NCBI GenBank assembly: GCA_020161015.1
Contig: JAIUOT010000049.1
Location: forward strand, 62,001 to 126,000
Reading direction: 5' to 3'
Length of the DNA stretch: 64,000 nt
Source of the DNA: Actinomycetota bacterium
GTDB lineage: Bacteria; Actinomycetota; Actinomycetes; Propionibacteriales; Propionibacteriaceae
Position numbers and translations under genes: made by a program
Notes under the pieces: model-generated
What the model was told of the DNA's origin: nothing
Databases searched by the model: none
The model's input: only the letters and a program-made list of their open reading frames with translations
In this document: in pieces, positions 25,993-37,529 of the stretch
Layout of the letters: every line of letters starts with the position of its first letter
Position numbering within the stretch: position 1 is the first letter of the stretch

Positions 25993-26856
25993 ATGATCCA
26001 GAGGAACCTCGGCCCCCGCACGGTCGGCGCGATCGGTCTCGGCGGCATGCCGATGTCGATCGAGGGACGCCCGGACGCCGAGCGGTCGGTCGCGACCATC
26101 CACGCCGCGCTGGACGCGGGCGTGACGCTGATCGACACCGCCGACGCCTACCACCTGCACGCCGGCGAGGTGGGCCACAACGAGGAGCTGATCGCGAAGG
26201 CGCTGAAGAGCTACGGCGGCGACACCTCCCAGGTCCTGGTGGCCACGAAGGGCGGGCACCTGCGTCCCGGGGACGGCAGCTGGACCCAGGACGGGCGTCC
26301 GGAGTACCTGAAGGAGGCGGCGAAGGCATCCGCCCGTCGGCTCGGCGTCGAGGCGATCGGCCTGTACCAGTTCCACCGTCCCGACCCTCGCGTGCCGTAC
26401 GCCGAGTCGGTCGGCGCGCTGGCCGAGCTGCTGGAGGAGGGCGTGATCCAGCTGGCCGGGATCTCCAACGCCGGCGTCGCGCAGATCGACGAGGCCAACG
26501 AGGTGCTCGGCGGACGGCTGGTGTCGGTGCAGAACCAGTTCTCCCCGGCTTTCCGGTCCAGCCTGCCCGAGCTGGAGCACTGTGCGAGGCTCGGGATCGC
26601 CTTCCTGCCGTGGAGCCCGCTGGGCGGCATCCGCAACGCGGCCGGGCTCGGCGAGCGTCACGACGCGTTCAACCGGGTCGCCGCCGACCACGGGGTCAGC
26701 CCCCAGCAGGTGGCGCTGGCCTGGGAGCTCGCGCTCGCCCCCGTCGTCATCCCCATCCCCGGGGCTTCCCGTCCGTCCAGCATCACGGACTCGGTGCACG
26801 CCACCGAGCTGGTGCTGTCCGCCGACGAGCTGTCCCTGCTGTCCCACGTCGCCTGA
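25993..26856 (+). CDS. Aldo/keto reductase
   Basis: A 287-residue AKR with its catalytic residues visible: Asp in IDTADAY, Tyr in the same block, Lys in VATKGG and His in YQFHRPD. The C-terminus carries VIPIPGASRPSSI, the NADPH-binding stretch. ATG 25993 is chosen because GAGGAAGG lies seven bases before it. It is the first gene of a two-AKR unit opposite a LysR regulator. Substrate unknown. Confidence 0.88.
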   Translation: MIQRNLGPRTVGAIGLGGMPMSIEGRPDAERSVATIHAALDAGVTLIDTADAYHLHAGEVGHNEELIAKALKSYGGDTSQVLVATKGGHLRPGDGSWTQDGRPEYLKEAAKASARRLGVEAIGLYQFHRPDPRVPYAESVGALAELLEEGVIQLAGISNAGVAQIDEANEVLGGRLVSVQNQFSPAFRSSLPELEHCARLGIAFLPWSPLGGIRNAAGLGERHDAFNRVAADHGVSPQQVALAWELALAPVVIPIPGASRPSSITDSVHATELVLSADELSLLSHVA

Positions 26857-26866
26857 GGAGGCACGC

Positions 26867-27799
26867 ATGAAGACCTTCCCCCTCGGCGGGAGCGACCTCA
26901 CGGTCCCCGCCGTCGTCACCGGAGTGATGCGCATCCAGGAGAAGTCGGACGCGGAGGTGCGCGCCCTGTTCGACGCGTCGCTGGAAGCGGGCATCGACTT
27001 CTTCGACCACGCCGACATCTACGGCACGCCGGTGCACGGGTGCGAGCGCCGGTTCGCGGACGCGCTGCGCCTCACCCCGTCCCAGCGCGCGGAGGTGACC
27101 CTCCAGACCAAGGCGGGCATCGTCACCGACGGGCCGTACTTCGACTTCTCCCACGACCACCTGGTCGAGGCGGTCGAGGGATCGCTGGAGGCGCTGCGGA
27201 CCGACTACATCGACGTCCTGCTGCTGCACCGCCCGGACGCCCTGGTGGAGCCGGAGGAGGTGGCCCGGGCGTTCGACGAGCTGGAGGCCGCCGGCAAGGT
27301 GCGCGCCTTCGGCGTCTCCAACCACACCCCGGCGCAGATCGAGCTGCTGAAGAAGTACGTGTGCCAGCCGCTCGTGGCGAACCAGCTCCAGCTGTCGATC
27401 ACCCACGCCCCGATCATCGCCCAGGGCGTGGCGATGAACATGGCGGCTCTCGACCAGTCGATCAGCCGTGACCTCGGTGTGCTCGACTACTGCCGGCTGC
27501 ACGACATCACCGTGCAGGCGTGGTCGCCGTTCCAGGCGGGCTTCTTCACCGGTGTGTTCCTCGGCAACCCCGACTACCCGGAGCTGAACGCCGTGGTCGA
27601 CCGCCTGGCGGCCGCCCACGACGTCCCCCCGGAGGCCATCGCGACCGCGTGGATCACCCGCCACCCCGCCCGGATGCAGGTGGTGCTCGGCACCACCACT
27701 CCCGAGCGGGTCCGGGCCGCGGCGCTCGGCGCCGACGTGGAGCTCACCCGTCCGGAGTGGTACGAGCTGTACCGCGCGGCCGGGCACCTCGTGCCCTGA
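26867..27799 (+). CDS. Aldo/keto reductase, YdhF-like
   Basis: A 310-residue AKR starting 10 bases after the first one, with GAGGAGG before its ATG. The tetrad is intact: FDHADIYG (Asp, Tyr), LQTKAGI (Lys) and LLLHRPD (His). The blocks MRIQEKSDAE, FGVSNHTPAQIELL and LQLSITH are typical of the YdhF oxidoreductase group. It probably handles a related substrate to its neighbour, under the same LysR control. Confidence 0.9.
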   Translation: MKTFPLGGSDLTVPAVVTGVMRIQEKSDAEVRALFDASLEAGIDFFDHADIYGTPVHGCERRFADALRLTPSQRAEVTLQTKAGIVTDGPYFDFSHDHLVEAVEGSLEALRTDYIDVLLLHRPDALVEPEEVARAFDELEAAGKVRAFGVSNHTPAQIELLKKYVCQPLVANQLQLSITHAPIIAQGVAMNMAALDQSISRDLGVLDYCRLHDITVQAWSPFQAGFFTGVFLGNPDYPELNAVVDRLAAAHDVPPEAIATAWITRHPARMQVVLGTTTPERVRAAALGADVELTRPEWYELYRAAGHLVP

Positions 27800-27813
27800 C
27801 CGCTCCGGCCACT

Positions 27814-27837
27814 CCGGTCCGGGCCACCCGGGACCGG
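27814..27837. terminator. Terminator between convergent AKR and NagD-type genes
   Basis: Arms CCGGTCCGGG and CCCGGGACCGG with one bulge and a short loop, in the 40-base gap between the convergent genes. Confidence 0.6.
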
Positions 27838-27839
27838 GC

Positions 27840-28703
27840 TCAGTCCGGGTCCGACGCGAACCAGCCCAGCTCGTCCCACACCGCCGCAGGGATCACCTGG
27901 TCGAGCCGGTCGAGAACGAAGCGCGGCGCGAGCCGCGGCGGGAGGGAGGCGACGTCGGTGGGCGTCGCCTCGCCGGTGAGCACGACGGCGGACGGCATGC
28001 CGGTGTCGATCGCCATCCGGATGTCGGTCTGCAGGCGGTCGCCGACCATCAGCGCCCGCTCGAGCGACACCCCGGGAAGGCTGTCCATCACGGTCTGGAG
28101 CATGATCGGGTCGGGCTTGCCGAAGCTGTGGCGGCAGGTCGTCCCGGTGCTGGCCTCGATGGCGGCGGTGATCGCCGCGCAGTCCGGCTCGCCCCGGCCA
28201 CCCGGGAAGGGGCAGAACCGGTCGGGGTTGGTCTGTACGAGGAACGCCCGCTTGTGGAACCAGATCGCGTCGAAGGCGATCTGGAGCTTGCGGTAGTCGA
28301 AGGCGCGGTCGTAGGAGGCCACGACGATGTCGATCTCCGCCGGGTCCTCGCTCAGCCGGAGGCCGGCGGCCGTCAGCGCCCGCACCAGTGGGGCCTCGGC
28401 GATCGGGAAGACCACGGCGTCCGGGTGGTGCGCGGCCAGCCATGCGGCCGTGGTGACGACGGTGTTCGCGATGTCGGCCACCGGGGTGGGGACGCCGAGG
28501 GCGGCGAGCTTGGCCGCGTACTCGTCCGGGTCACGGGTCGGGTTGTTGGACAGGAAGCGCACCGGGATGTCCCGCCGGCGCAGTTCTGCGATCGCCCGCG
28601 CCGCACCCGGCATCAGCTCGTCACCGAGGTAGACCGTGCCGTCCAGGTCGAACACGTAGGCGTCGAAGAACTCCGTCGGGAGCGGCCGTGTCCCGGCCGT
28701 CAT
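27840..28703 (-). CDS. HAD hydrolase, NagD/4-nitrophenylphosphatase family
   Basis: A 287-residue HAD superfamily phosphatase. Motif I is [12 protein letters not shown], motif [11 protein letters not shown], the conserved FGKPDP and motif [11 protein letters not shown] are all present, as in NagD and phosphoglycolate-type phosphatases. It acts in the cytoplasm on small phosphate esters, possibly sugar phosphates or nucleotides. It is a single gene and ends convergently with the AKR pair. Confidence 0.9.
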   Translation of the reverse strand: MTAGTRPLPTEFFDAYVFDLDGTVYLGDELMPGAARAIAELRRRDIPVRFLSNNPTRDPDEYAAKLAALGVPTPVADIANTVVTTAAWLAAHHPDAVVFPIAEAPLVRALTAAGLRLSEDPAEIDIVVASYDRAFDYRKLQIAFDAIWFHKRAFLVQTNPDRFCPFPGGRGEPDCAAITAAIEASTGTTCRHSFGKPDPIMLQTVMDSLPGVSLERALMVGDRLQTDIRMAIDTGMPSAVVLTGEATPTDVASLPPRLAPRFVLDRLDQVIPAAVWDELGWFASDPD

Positions 28704-28933
28704 CGTGGACCCACCCTCACCGCAACTCCCCCAGCCGGTCGCCGTCGCCCGGCGCCCTCGCCGAACGCCGTTCCGCCTCGTCGGCGGTCATTCTCGCACA
28801 GCGCCCCCGGGCCGGCGGGGCGCCGGCGGAGCCCGTCCGCCCGCGCGCGCCCCTTCCCTGTGCCGCCCGCGCGGCGCACACTCGAAGGAAGGGGCCGGCT
28901 CGCCGGCCGACGATGTCGAGTGGAGGAGCACCC

Positions 28934-30019
28934 ATGAACCAGCGCCTGGCGGACCTGTCCGCGGCCGGCGTCTCGATCTGGTTGGACGACCTGTCCCGGG
29001 CACGGATCGCCAGCGGCAACCTCGCCGGGATGATCCGCGACAACGCCGTGGTCGGGGTCACCACCAACCCCACGATCTTCGCCGCGGCCCTGACGCATGG
29101 CGCCGACTACGCCGCCCAGCTCGAGGAGCTGGGCCAGGTGACGGTGGCCGAGGCCATCACGGCGCTGACCACGACGGACGTGCGCGACGCCTGCGACCTG
29201 TTCGCACCCACCTACGCGCGCACCGGAGGCTTCGACGGCCGCGTCTCGATCGAGGTCGAGCCCGGCGTGGCCCATGACACCGCCGCGACCACGACCCAGG
29301 CGGCGGAACTCCACCGCATCGTCGACCGCGAGAACGTGCTGATCAAGATCCCCGCGACGCAGGCCGGGCTGGCCGCGATCGAGGAGACGATCGCCGCGGG
29401 CATCTCGGTCAACGTCACCCTGATCTTCTCCGTCGAGCGCTACCGCGCCGTGATGGACGCCTACCTCGCCGGCCTCGAGCGGGCGGCCGACGCCGGCCGG
29501 GACCTGTCCCGGATCCACTCGGTGGCGTCCTTCTTCATCTCCCGGGTCGACACGGAGGTCGACCGCCGGCTGGAGTCGCTCGGCCGTGCCGACCTGCGGG
29601 GGCGCGCGGCCATCGCGAACGCGCAGGTGGCGCTCGCCGCGTACGCGGAGGTGTTCTCCGGGGATCGGTTCGCGGCCCTCGCCGCCCGCGGTGCGAACGT
29701 GCAGCGACCGCTGTGGGCGTCCACCGGGACGAAGGACCCGGCGTACCCCGACACGCTCTACGTGGCCGGGCTGGTCGCCCGGGGAGTGGTGAACACCATG
29801 CCGGAGAAGACGCTGCTGGCCTTCGCCGATCACGGCGAGCCGGGCGAGCCCATCGAGGGCCGCGGGTCCGAGGGGCGGGCGGTGCTCGACGAGGTCGCCG
29901 CCGCGGGGGTGGACCTCGCCGACGTGTTCGAGGTGCTCGAGGCGGAGGGCGTGGAGAAGTTCGCCGCCTCCTGGGACGAACTGGTGGCCACCGTCCGGGA
30001 CGCGCTGGGGGCGCGGTAG
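28934..30019 (+). CDS. tal: Transaldolase
   Basis: A 361-residue transaldolase of the pentose-phosphate pathway that moves a three-carbon unit between sugar phosphates through a Schiff base. The active-site Lys sits in [13 protein letters not shown], and the block [11 protein letters not shown] and the motif [16 protein letters not shown] are characteristic of the actinobacterial Tal. ATG 28934 follows GGAGGAG. It lies upstream of the bgl operon but has its own terminator at 30032. The usual partners tkt, zwf and opcA are not in the window. Confidence 0.95.
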   Translation: MNQRLADLSAAGVSIWLDDLSRARIASGNLAGMIRDNAVVGVTTNPTIFAAALTHGADYAAQLEELGQVTVAEAITALTTTDVRDACDLFAPTYARTGGFDGRVSIEVEPGVAHDTAATTTQAAELHRIVDRENVLIKIPATQAGLAAIEETIAAGISVNVTLIFSVERYRAVMDAYLAGLERAADAGRDLSRIHSVASFFISRVDTEVDRRLESLGRADLRGRAAIANAQVALAAYAEVFSGDRFAALAARGANVQRPLWASTGTKDPAYPDTLYVAGLVARGVVNTMPEKTLLAFADHGEPGEPIEGRGSEGRAVLDEVAAAGVDLADVFEVLEAEGVEKFAASWDELVATVRDALGAR

Positions 30020-30031
30020 CCCGTCCGTCCG

Positions 30032-30061
30032 AGGGGCCGGGAGATTCTCCGGGCGGCCCCT
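30032..30061 (+). terminator. Terminator of tal
   Basis: Arms AGGGGCCG (30032-30039) and CGGCCCCT (30054-30061) enclosing a smaller GAG/CTC stem. Confidence 0.7.
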
Positions 30062-30090
30062 TGCGCCAAGATCCCGAGTGCTGCTAGCTT
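30061..30090 (+). promoter_or_regulatory. Promoter of the beta-glucoside operon
   Basis: TTGCGC (30061-30066), 18 bases, TAGCTT (30085-30090). Transcription would start near 30097, about 20 bases before the RAT element. Confidence 0.6.
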
Positions 30091-30118
30091 TTCGGATCAG
30101 GAACCTGAGCGGTTCCCC

Positions 30119-30147
30119 AGGGTTGTTACTCGCAAGAGGCAAGGCCT
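30119..30147 (+). promoter_or_regulatory. RAT antiterminator element of the bgl operon
   Basis: GGGTTGTTACT followed by CGCAAG and AGGCAAGGCCT matches the ribonucleic antiterminator consensus bound by BglG/LicT/SacY proteins. The 3' half (30137-30146) overlaps the 5' arm of the terminator at 30141, so binding of the antiterminator prevents the terminator hairpin. A BglG/LicT-type protein is encoded at 33713 in the same operon. Confidence 0.9.
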
Positions 30148-30172
30148 GAGCCAGCTTCGGCATGCTCGCCTT
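30141..30172 (+). terminator. Attenuator terminator of the bgl operon
   Basis: A stepped hairpin with AAGGC/GCCTT, GAGC/GCTC and GC/GC around a TTCG loop. There is no U-tract, as is common in high-GC genomes. Its 5' arm overlaps the RAT. Confidence 0.78.
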
Positions 30173-30222
30173 GTGCAACCTCCGGGGTATCGGCTCGGGT
30201 CTTTCTGCGTTCTCGGCCCTGA

Positions 30223-33593
<3,371 letters not shown>

Positions 33594-33600
33594 CCCCCGT

Positions 33601-33672
33601 CCGCTTCGCTACGCGACGTTCGTCCCGCTGCGTGAGTTCGGGCAGCGTTGTCGACTCCGCGTAGCGAAGCGG
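33601..33672. repeat. Nested palindrome between bglA and the antiterminator gene
   Basis: Outer arms CCGCTTCGCTACGCG (33601-33615) and CGCGTAGCGAAGCGG (33658-33672) are perfect; inside them CGCTGC and GCAGCG form a second stem. The outer arms are also bordered by CCCGT and GGGACGGG. It may act as a terminator or be a solitary repeat element; only one copy is in the window. Confidence 0.7.
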
Positions 33673-33712
33673 GGACGGGTGCAGACTGGGCGCAGAGCCG
33701 GAAAGGCCGCAC

Positions 33713-34555
33713 ATGGAAGTGCTCAAGGTCTTCAACAACAACGTCGTGCTCGCCCGTGACCACGACGCGAGCGAGGTCGTGCTCACCGGGCGAGGGCTCG
33801 GCTACCAGGCGCGCCGCGGCGACCCGGTGGACGAGTCGCGGGTCGCCCAGCGGTTCCGTCCGGACGCGGAGCACGACGTCCAGCAGCTCACGGCGTTCCT
33901 CACCGAGATCCCGCCCGAGCACCTCGCGCTGGCTGCGGAGATCCTCCATGACGCGCAGGACGACCTGGAGACGACCTTCACCCAGGGCATGGTGATCCCG
34001 CTCGCCGACCACATCAGCTTCGCGATCAAGAGGGTGCGCCAGCACATCGCGGTCGAGTACCCGCTGCGTTCGGAGGTCGCGCACCTGTACCCCCGGGAGC
34101 TGCGGGTGGCGCGTCGTGCCGTCGCGCTCGTCGCCGCCCGCACCGGGGTGGACCTGCCGGCCGACGAGGCGGTGCCCATCGCCCTGCACTTCGTCAACGC
34201 GCTGTTCGCCACCGACGACCTGTCGCGGACGTTCCGGATGACCGAGCTCTTCCGGCAGGTGTTCGAGATCCTCGACTCCGCCTACGACCGGCACTTCGAC
34301 ACCGAGAGCATCAACGCCGCGCGGTTCATCACCCACCTGCGCTACTTCTTCGTCCGGGTGGACACCGACCGGCAGCTGATGGAGAACCCGGAGACCTTCA
34401 CGACCACGATCCGGCAGTCGTTCCCCGACGCCTACCTGTGTGCAGAGCGGGTGAAGGCGCTGCTGGAGTTGCGGCTCGAGAAGCCGATCAGCACCGACGA
34501 GGTGGTGTACCTGACCCTGCACGTCGCGCGCCTCGCCACCGAGGCGGCCCGCTGA
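33713..34555 (+). CDS. licT: BglG/LicT-family transcription antiterminator
   Basis: A 280-residue RNA-binding regulator: the N-terminal CAT domain (EVLKVFNNNVVLARD, then TGRGLGYQARRGD, residues 2-56) binds RAT RNA, and two PRD domains follow with conserved His (LADHISFAIKR in PRD1; IALHFVNALF and LTLHVARLA in PRD2). PTS-dependent phosphorylation of these His controls dimer formation. As the third gene of the bgl operon it should bind the RAT at 30119 and open its own operon. Confidence 0.95.
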   Translation: MEVLKVFNNNVVLARDHDASEVVLTGRGLGYQARRGDPVDESRVAQRFRPDAEHDVQQLTAFLTEIPPEHLALAAEILHDAQDDLETTFTQGMVIPLADHISFAIKRVRQHIAVEYPLRSEVAHLYPRELRVARRAVALVAARTGVDLPADEAVPIALHFVNALFATDDLSRTFRMTELFRQVFEILDSAYDRHFDTESINAARFITHLRYFFVRVDTDRQLMENPETFTTTIRQSFPDAYLCAERVKALLELRLEKPISTDEVVYLTLHVARLATEAAR

Positions 34556-34626
34556 TCTCGCCCCGCGGCCGCGCTCGCGTCCTCGGGTGCCCGGACCCGC
34601 CAGGCCAGGGCCGCCCTCCGTCCGTC

Positions 34627-34715
34627 CGAGGGCCAGCCTCCGCACTCGAGGGCCAGCCTTGACGTCGAGGGCCAGCACCGGCGTCCTGGCCCTCGGCAAC
34701 AAGGCTGGCCCTCGG
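34627..34715. repeat. Repeat cluster CGAGGGCCAGCC, direct and inverted
   Basis: Three direct copies of CGAGGGCCAGC (34627, 34647, 34666) are followed by two inverted copies (34686-34696 and 34701-34715). The second and third copies pair with the inverted ones to give two nested stems. It sits between the convergent antiterminator and methyltransferase genes, where a strong terminator would be useful. Confidence 0.75.
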
Positions 34716-34777
34716 CGGGGGCGGTGGGCGGCAGGGGCGGCGAGGGCGGTCCGAGGGGCGGGGGACGGGCGCCAGGC

Positions 34778-35389
34778 TCAGGCGGCGGGACGGACGGCCT
34801 CGACCACGTGGTCGATCGCGGTGTGGACGCCGACGTCGCCCGGCACCTGGCGGCGGACGACCTCCGCCCGCCGCACCACCAGTCCGAGCGCGCCGAGCAG
34901 GGCGGCGAGGTGGTCAGGGGTGGTCAGCAGGTCCGGGTCCCGGGGCCCGCCCCAGCCGCCCTCGAGGTTCGCCGCGTCGTGGCCGACCACCAGCACCGTC
35001 CCGCCCTCGGCAAGGCCGGTGGCGCAGTTCGCCAGCACCCGCCGCAGCTGGGGATCGGGGAGCTCGAGATAGCTGAGAAGGATCAGGTCGTAGCGACCCG
35101 GCGACGGACGGTAGGCCACGGCGTCGGCCACGATCGCGTCGACCGGACGGTTGAGCAGCGCCGAGCGCCCCTGGAGCCGTCCCACCGCCACCGAGGCGCG
35201 GTCGAGCGCGGTGACCCGCCATCCCCGCCCCGCGAGCCAGATCGCGTTCGCGCCGTCGCCGGCGGCGACGTCGAGCGCCGCGCCCGGGCGCAGGCGCCGG
35301 CACGCCGCCACCACGACCTCGTCCGGGGTCATGTCCCAGGCGGTCGCCGCGGCGGCGAGACGTTCGCCCCAGCCCGCTGCGTCGGTCAT
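34778..35389 (-). CDS. Class I SAM-dependent methyltransferase
   Basis: A 203-residue Rossmann-fold methyltransferase. Motif I (ALDVAAGDGANAIWLAGRG, about residues 38-56) and the following acidic residue ending strand 2 (VTALDRAS) are clear, and YDLILLSYLELP is the motif IV region. It resembles the tellurite-resistance/UbiE-like small methyltransferases. ATG 35389 has GAGGTGGGG before it. It is a single gene, divergent from the flavin oxidoreductase with an 81-base gap. Substrate unknown. Confidence 0.85.
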   Translation of the reverse strand: MTDAAGWGERLAAAATAWDMTPDEVVVAACRRLRPGAALDVAAGDGANAIWLAGRGWRVTALDRASVAVGRLQGRSALLNRPVDAIVADAVAYRPSPGRYDLILLSYLELPDPQLRRVLANCATGLAEGGTVLVVGHDAANLEGGWGGPRDPDLLTTPDHLAALLGALGLVVRRAEVVRRQVPGDVGVHTAIDHVVEAVRPAA

Positions 35390-35470
35390 CGCCCCACCTC
35401 TCCAGGCGAGGCTAGGGCCGGTTGGCGGACGGCACGCCGGGCGCAACAGGGCCGTCCCTAACCTGTAACC

Positions 35471-36562
35471 ATGCCGTCCCTTTTCGACCCGCTCACGCTG
35501 CGGGACCTGACCATCCCGAACCGGATCTTCCTCGCGCCCATGTGCCAGTACCAGTGCGAGGCGCGCGACGGCGTGCCCACCGACTGGCACCTGGTGCACC
35601 TGGGAGCGCGGGCGTCCGGCGGCTTCGGGCTGCTGATCGCCGAGGCGACCGGCGTGGTGCCGGAGGGACGCATCACCCCGGAGTGCCCCGGGCTGTGGAA
35701 CGACACCCAGGCGGCCGCGTGGAAGCGCGTCGTCGACTTCTGCCACGGGCAGGGCGCCGCCATGGGGATCCAGCTCGCGCACGCCGGACGCAAGGCGTCC
35801 ACCTACCGTCCCTTCGCCCACCGCTCGGGCTCGGTGCCCGCCGACGACGGCGGCTGGGAGACCTTCGGGCCGTCCGCCGTGCCGTTCCCCGGCCTGGAGA
35901 CCCCGACCGAGGCGACGCCGGGCTACCTCGCCCACGTGGTCGAGGCCTTCGCAGCCGCCGCGCGCCGGGCCGACGCCGCCGGCTTCGACGTCGTCGAGGT
36001 GCACGCCGCGCACGGCTACCTCCTGCACGAGTTCCTGTCGCCGCTGTCCAACCAGCGCACCGACGGCTACGGCGGCGACCTGGCGGGCCGCTCACGCCTG
36101 CTGCTCGAGGTCGTGGACGCGGTGCGCGCGGCCTGGCCGGCAGGGAAGCCGCTGTTCGTGCGGATCTCCGCGTCGGAGTGGACCGACGGCGGGTTCGGTG
36201 TCGAGGAGGCCACCGAGGTGGCACGCCTGCTCGGCGAGCACGGCGCCGACCTCGTGCACGTCTCCAGTGGCGGCAACGTGCTGGCCCCGATCCCGGCCGG
36301 CCCCGGCTACCAGGTGCCGCTCGCGGCCGCCGTGCGCTCGGCCGGGCTGCCGGTGTGCGCCGTCGGCCTGATCACCGACCCGCGGCAGGCGCAGAAGGTG
36401 CTGGACGACGGCAGCGCCGACGCGGTCGCCCTCGCCCGGGTCGCGCTGCGCGAGCCGGCGTGGCCGCTGCGGGCCGCCGCGGAGCTCGAGTGCGACGACT
36501 GCGCCCGCTACCCCGACTCCTACCTGAGGGGACGCTGGCCCGCCGCGGAACCCGTCCGCTGA
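35471..36562 (+). CDS. NADH:flavin oxidoreductase, Old Yellow Enzyme (YqjM-like)
   Basis: A 363-residue FMN ene-reductase that reduces activated C=C bonds with NAD(P)H. The FMN-site pattern RIFLAPMCQYQCEARDG includes the Cys of the YqjM type; IQLAHAGRKAS contains the substrate His pair region, and FDVVEVHAAHGYLLHEFLSPL and VALARVALREPAWP complete the TIM barrel. The ATG comes six bases after a TAACCT box, with no ribosome site, which suggests a leaderless message. Confidence 0.92.
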   Translation: MPSLFDPLTLRDLTIPNRIFLAPMCQYQCEARDGVPTDWHLVHLGARASGGFGLLIAEATGVVPEGRITPECPGLWNDTQAAAWKRVVDFCHGQGAAMGIQLAHAGRKASTYRPFAHRSGSVPADDGGWETFGPSAVPFPGLETPTEATPGYLAHVVEAFAAAARRADAAGFDVVEVHAAHGYLLHEFLSPLSNQRTDGYGGDLAGRSRLLLEVVDAVRAAWPAGKPLFVRISASEWTDGGFGVEEATEVARLLGEHGADLVHVSSGGNVLAPIPAGPGYQVPLAAAVRSAGLPVCAVGLITDPRQAQKVLDDGSADAVALARVALREPAWPLRAAAELECDDCARYPDSYLRGRWPAAEPVR

Positions 36563-36584
36563 GACGCCACCGCGGCCGCGCCGC

Positions 36585-37529
36585 TCAGCCGACGACCAGG
36601 CGCCCGTCGACGACCGAGACCGGCAGCGGGTCGATGATCGTGCCGCCGAAGCCGCCGTCCGGGGTCTGGTGGACGAAGGCGAGGAACCGCCACTCACCGG
36701 TGTCGCGCAGCGGCACGAGGCGGCCCACGTACAGCCCGGGCGGTGAGATGACCGACGCGCCGGCGAGGTCGTAGGGTCCGAGCGCGGACCCCGCGGTGGC
36801 GGCCCACGTCCCGCCCGCCGCGCCGGCAGCCCTGCGTGCGGCGGACAGGTCGCGGCCGGGGCAGCTGAAGAGCAGGAAGTGGTGGCCGTCCACCTCGACG
36901 GTGTGCAGCACCTCCAGGTGTCCGAACCCCTGGCCGACCCGGCTGAGCGGTTCGCGCACCTCCCAGGTGCGAAGGTCGGGGCTCCAGCAGTGCCCGACGA
37001 CGCCGCGGTCGTCCACCGGCCCGGTGTTGCCGCGGGCGGTGACCAGCATGTGCCAGCCGTTCCCGTCCGGGTCGGCGAACACCCACGGGTCGCGGAACGC
37101 CCAGTCGTGCCAGCCACCGTCGAGCGGCTCATACCAGCGGTCGTCGGCTTCCGCGACCGGGGTCGGGTGCCGCGTCCAGCTGTACAGGTCGGGGGACGTG
37201 GCCAGGCCCACCCGCTGCTCGTTGCTGCCGGACGCCGCCAGCGTGGCGCCGGTGTAGAACAGCAGCCAGGTCCCGTCCGGGTGGCGGACGACCGACCCCG
37301 TCCAGGTGGCCAGGTCGTCGAACGCGGGGGACGCGGCGTGGACGAGCACGTCCTCGACCCGCGTCCAGTGCGCGAGGTCCGTGGACACCGCGTGACCGAT
37401 CCCCGCCCGGTAGTGGCGCCGTTCGGGGTCCTTCAGGGCCTTGGACGCGAACAGGAAGAACAGGTGATACCGCTCGCCGTCGTCGGCCGTCCAGAAGTCC
37501 CAGACCCAGGAGTCCGGAAGCGCGAACAC
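36585..37529 (-). CDS. Beta-propeller glycosidase, paralogue of the importer-operon enzyme
   Basis: A 314-residue protein closely similar to the one at 17198, with the same acidic motifs: SWVWDFW, AFRDPWV and GHLEV, and no signal peptide. Long blocks such as GWHMLVTARGNTGP and GPYDLAGASVISPPGLYVGRL are shared nearly unchanged, so it came from a duplication or transfer. It starts at GTG 37529, one base inside the stop (TAG) of the PEP carboxykinase gene, and has no ribosome site of its own, so it must be translated by coupling. Its link to PEP carboxykinase is unexplained. Confidence 0.75.
   Translation of the reverse strand: MFALPDSWVWDFWTADDGERYHLFFLFASKALKDPERRHYRAGIGHAVSTDLAHWTRVEDVLVHAASPAFDDLATWTGSVVRHPDGTWLLFYTGATLAASGSNEQRVGLATSPDLYSWTRHPTPVAEADDRWYEPLDGGWHDWAFRDPWVFADPDGNGWHMLVTARGNTGPVDDRGVVGHCWSPDLRTWEVREPLSRVGQGFGHLEVLHTVEVDGHHFLLFSCPGRDLSAARRAAGAAGGTWAATAGSALGPYDLAGASVISPPGLYVGRLVPLRDTGEWRFLAFVHQTPDGGFGGTIIDPLPVSVVDGRLVVG

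Noticed and set aside
28704-28933. A small gene between the NagD-type gene and tal
   Set aside because: Open frames here have no ribosome site and look like shadow coding; the gap is left as noncoding.
33597-33680. A second RAT element before the antiterminator gene
   Set aside because: The palindrome has no GGxTTGTTACT-like block; it does not fit the RAT consensus seen at 30119.
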